From assembly GCF_964340395.1 (NCBI RefSeq), contig NC_135557.1:23513725-23558724 (forward strand): DNA of 45,000 nucleotides. The letters are read 5' to 3'. This document shows, piece after piece, positions 44,386-45,000 of this stretch; within the stretch, counting starts at the first letter, position 1, and each line of letters begins with the position of its first letter. The notes beneath the pieces were generated by a model that was not told the DNA's origin, did no database searches, and saw nothing but the letters and a program-made list of their open reading frames with translations. The translations under genes were made by a program, and so were the position numbers. Source of the stretch: Glandiceps talaboti (Eukaryota > Hemichordata > Enteropneusta > Spengelidae).

Positions 44386-44692
44386 ATTTCGCAAAACATT
44401 CCATGCCCTCATGGACACAGAAATGTTCGTAGCCCCCCTCCAAGGTTTAATACATATTGTTATTGATGCAATTATAGGGTACCACCCCCCCACCCCCCAA
44501 CACCACCACCAGGTCGTGCTTTCTGGTGATGTACGGTACACTTCCTTAACATAACACAACACACAATGAGAGTTTACTTTATAGATGTCATGGACTTTGC
44601 TTGGACATATCTTACACTAGGCTCTAACCTATACTTGGAAATACTTAGCCAACAGGGCTTTCCATTGCAATCTTGATTTGAGATTGCTAGTG

Positions 44693-44886
44693 CAGGCAGG
44701 CAGACAGGCAGACAGACAGGCAGACGATTTTAAAACTAATCAAAGTGTGACATAGTTTTCACTGGGGTATGAGAAAATTTCATGGGCAGATCACCTGCAC
44801 TCGTAATCCCCTCAAATAAGTACAGCAGAAGTTTACAGTAATCTTCTTATATTATCCCCGTTCACACTTGGATTAGTTTTAAAATC

Positions 44887-44918
<32 letters not shown>

Positions 44919-44928
44919 GCCTGTATGT
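44693..44928. mobile_element. Fold-back element with microsatellite ends
   Basis: The left arm (CAGG/CAGA units, then cagacgattttaaaactaat, to about 44752) is inverted at the right (about 44862-44925: tcacacttggattagtttta aaatcgtctg, then GTCT units). The inner parts also pair loosely. The element is cut off from, or continues into, the ATGT array at the window end. Confidence 0.8.
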
Positions 44929-45000
44929 ATGTATGTATGTATGTATGTATGTATGTATGTATGTATGTATGTATGTATGTATGTATATATGTATGTATGT
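44921..45000. repeat. (ATGT)n microsatellite at window end
   Basis: ATGT units run off the window edge. Confidence 0.95.

Overview
This is AT-rich, intron-rich invertebrate animal DNA. The genes have small symmetric exons, long introns full of tetranucleotide microsatellites, tRNA-derived SINEs, fold-back (MITE-like) elements and a LINE remnant. There are no bacterial features. The sequence does not name the species; a marine invertebrate is a reasonable guess and no more.

The window holds two tandem, same-strand (+), paralogous genes for multi-Ig type I membrane proteins. Neither appears as one open reading frame; both were rebuilt from splice sites and phase. Gene A (267 to 8159, 5' end outside the window) has six Ig exons, a transmembrane exon and four cytoplasmic exons. 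Its last exon carries an ITIM (IIYADL) and an ITSM-like motif (TEYAKI), so it looks like an inhibitory, SH2-phosphatase-recruiting receptor. Gene B (19949 to 40616) looks complete: a signal-peptide exon, a V-like domain, a C2-set-like domain, nine further intact Ig exons, one Ig exon killed by an in-frame TAG, a transmembrane exon and three cytoplasmic exons. Joining the exons without the broken one keeps one frame to the stop (3591 nt, 1196 residues). Its cytoplasmic tail has no tyrosine at all.

The last ten exons of A and B match one for one in order, phase and nearly in length (A1=B8, A2=B9, A3=B10, A4=broken B11, A5=B12, A6=B13, A7=B14, A8=B15, A9=B16, A10=B17). The ITIM exon A11 has no counterpart in B. 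The pair therefore looks like an invertebrate analogue of paired receptors: related ectodomains with one signalling and one non-signalling tail. Each Ig exon is phase 1-1, the boundary splits a tyrosine or other aromatic codon (VQ-Y-PP junctions), and nearly all domains share an aromatic-aromatic-Asp signature just after the F-strand cysteine.

Layout: 1-266 possible end of another Ig exon; 267-8159 gene A; 8160-16147 no gene seen; 16148-16582 fold-back element; 16.9-18.3 kb decayed Ig-like relics broken by microsatellites; 18.5-19.5 kb SINE fragment, tetranucleotide array and a 17-copy 28-bp minisatellite just upstream of gene B; 19949-40616 gene B, with large arrays and mobile elements in its introns; 40617-45000 3' UTR and non-coding DNA with fold-back elements and microsatellites.
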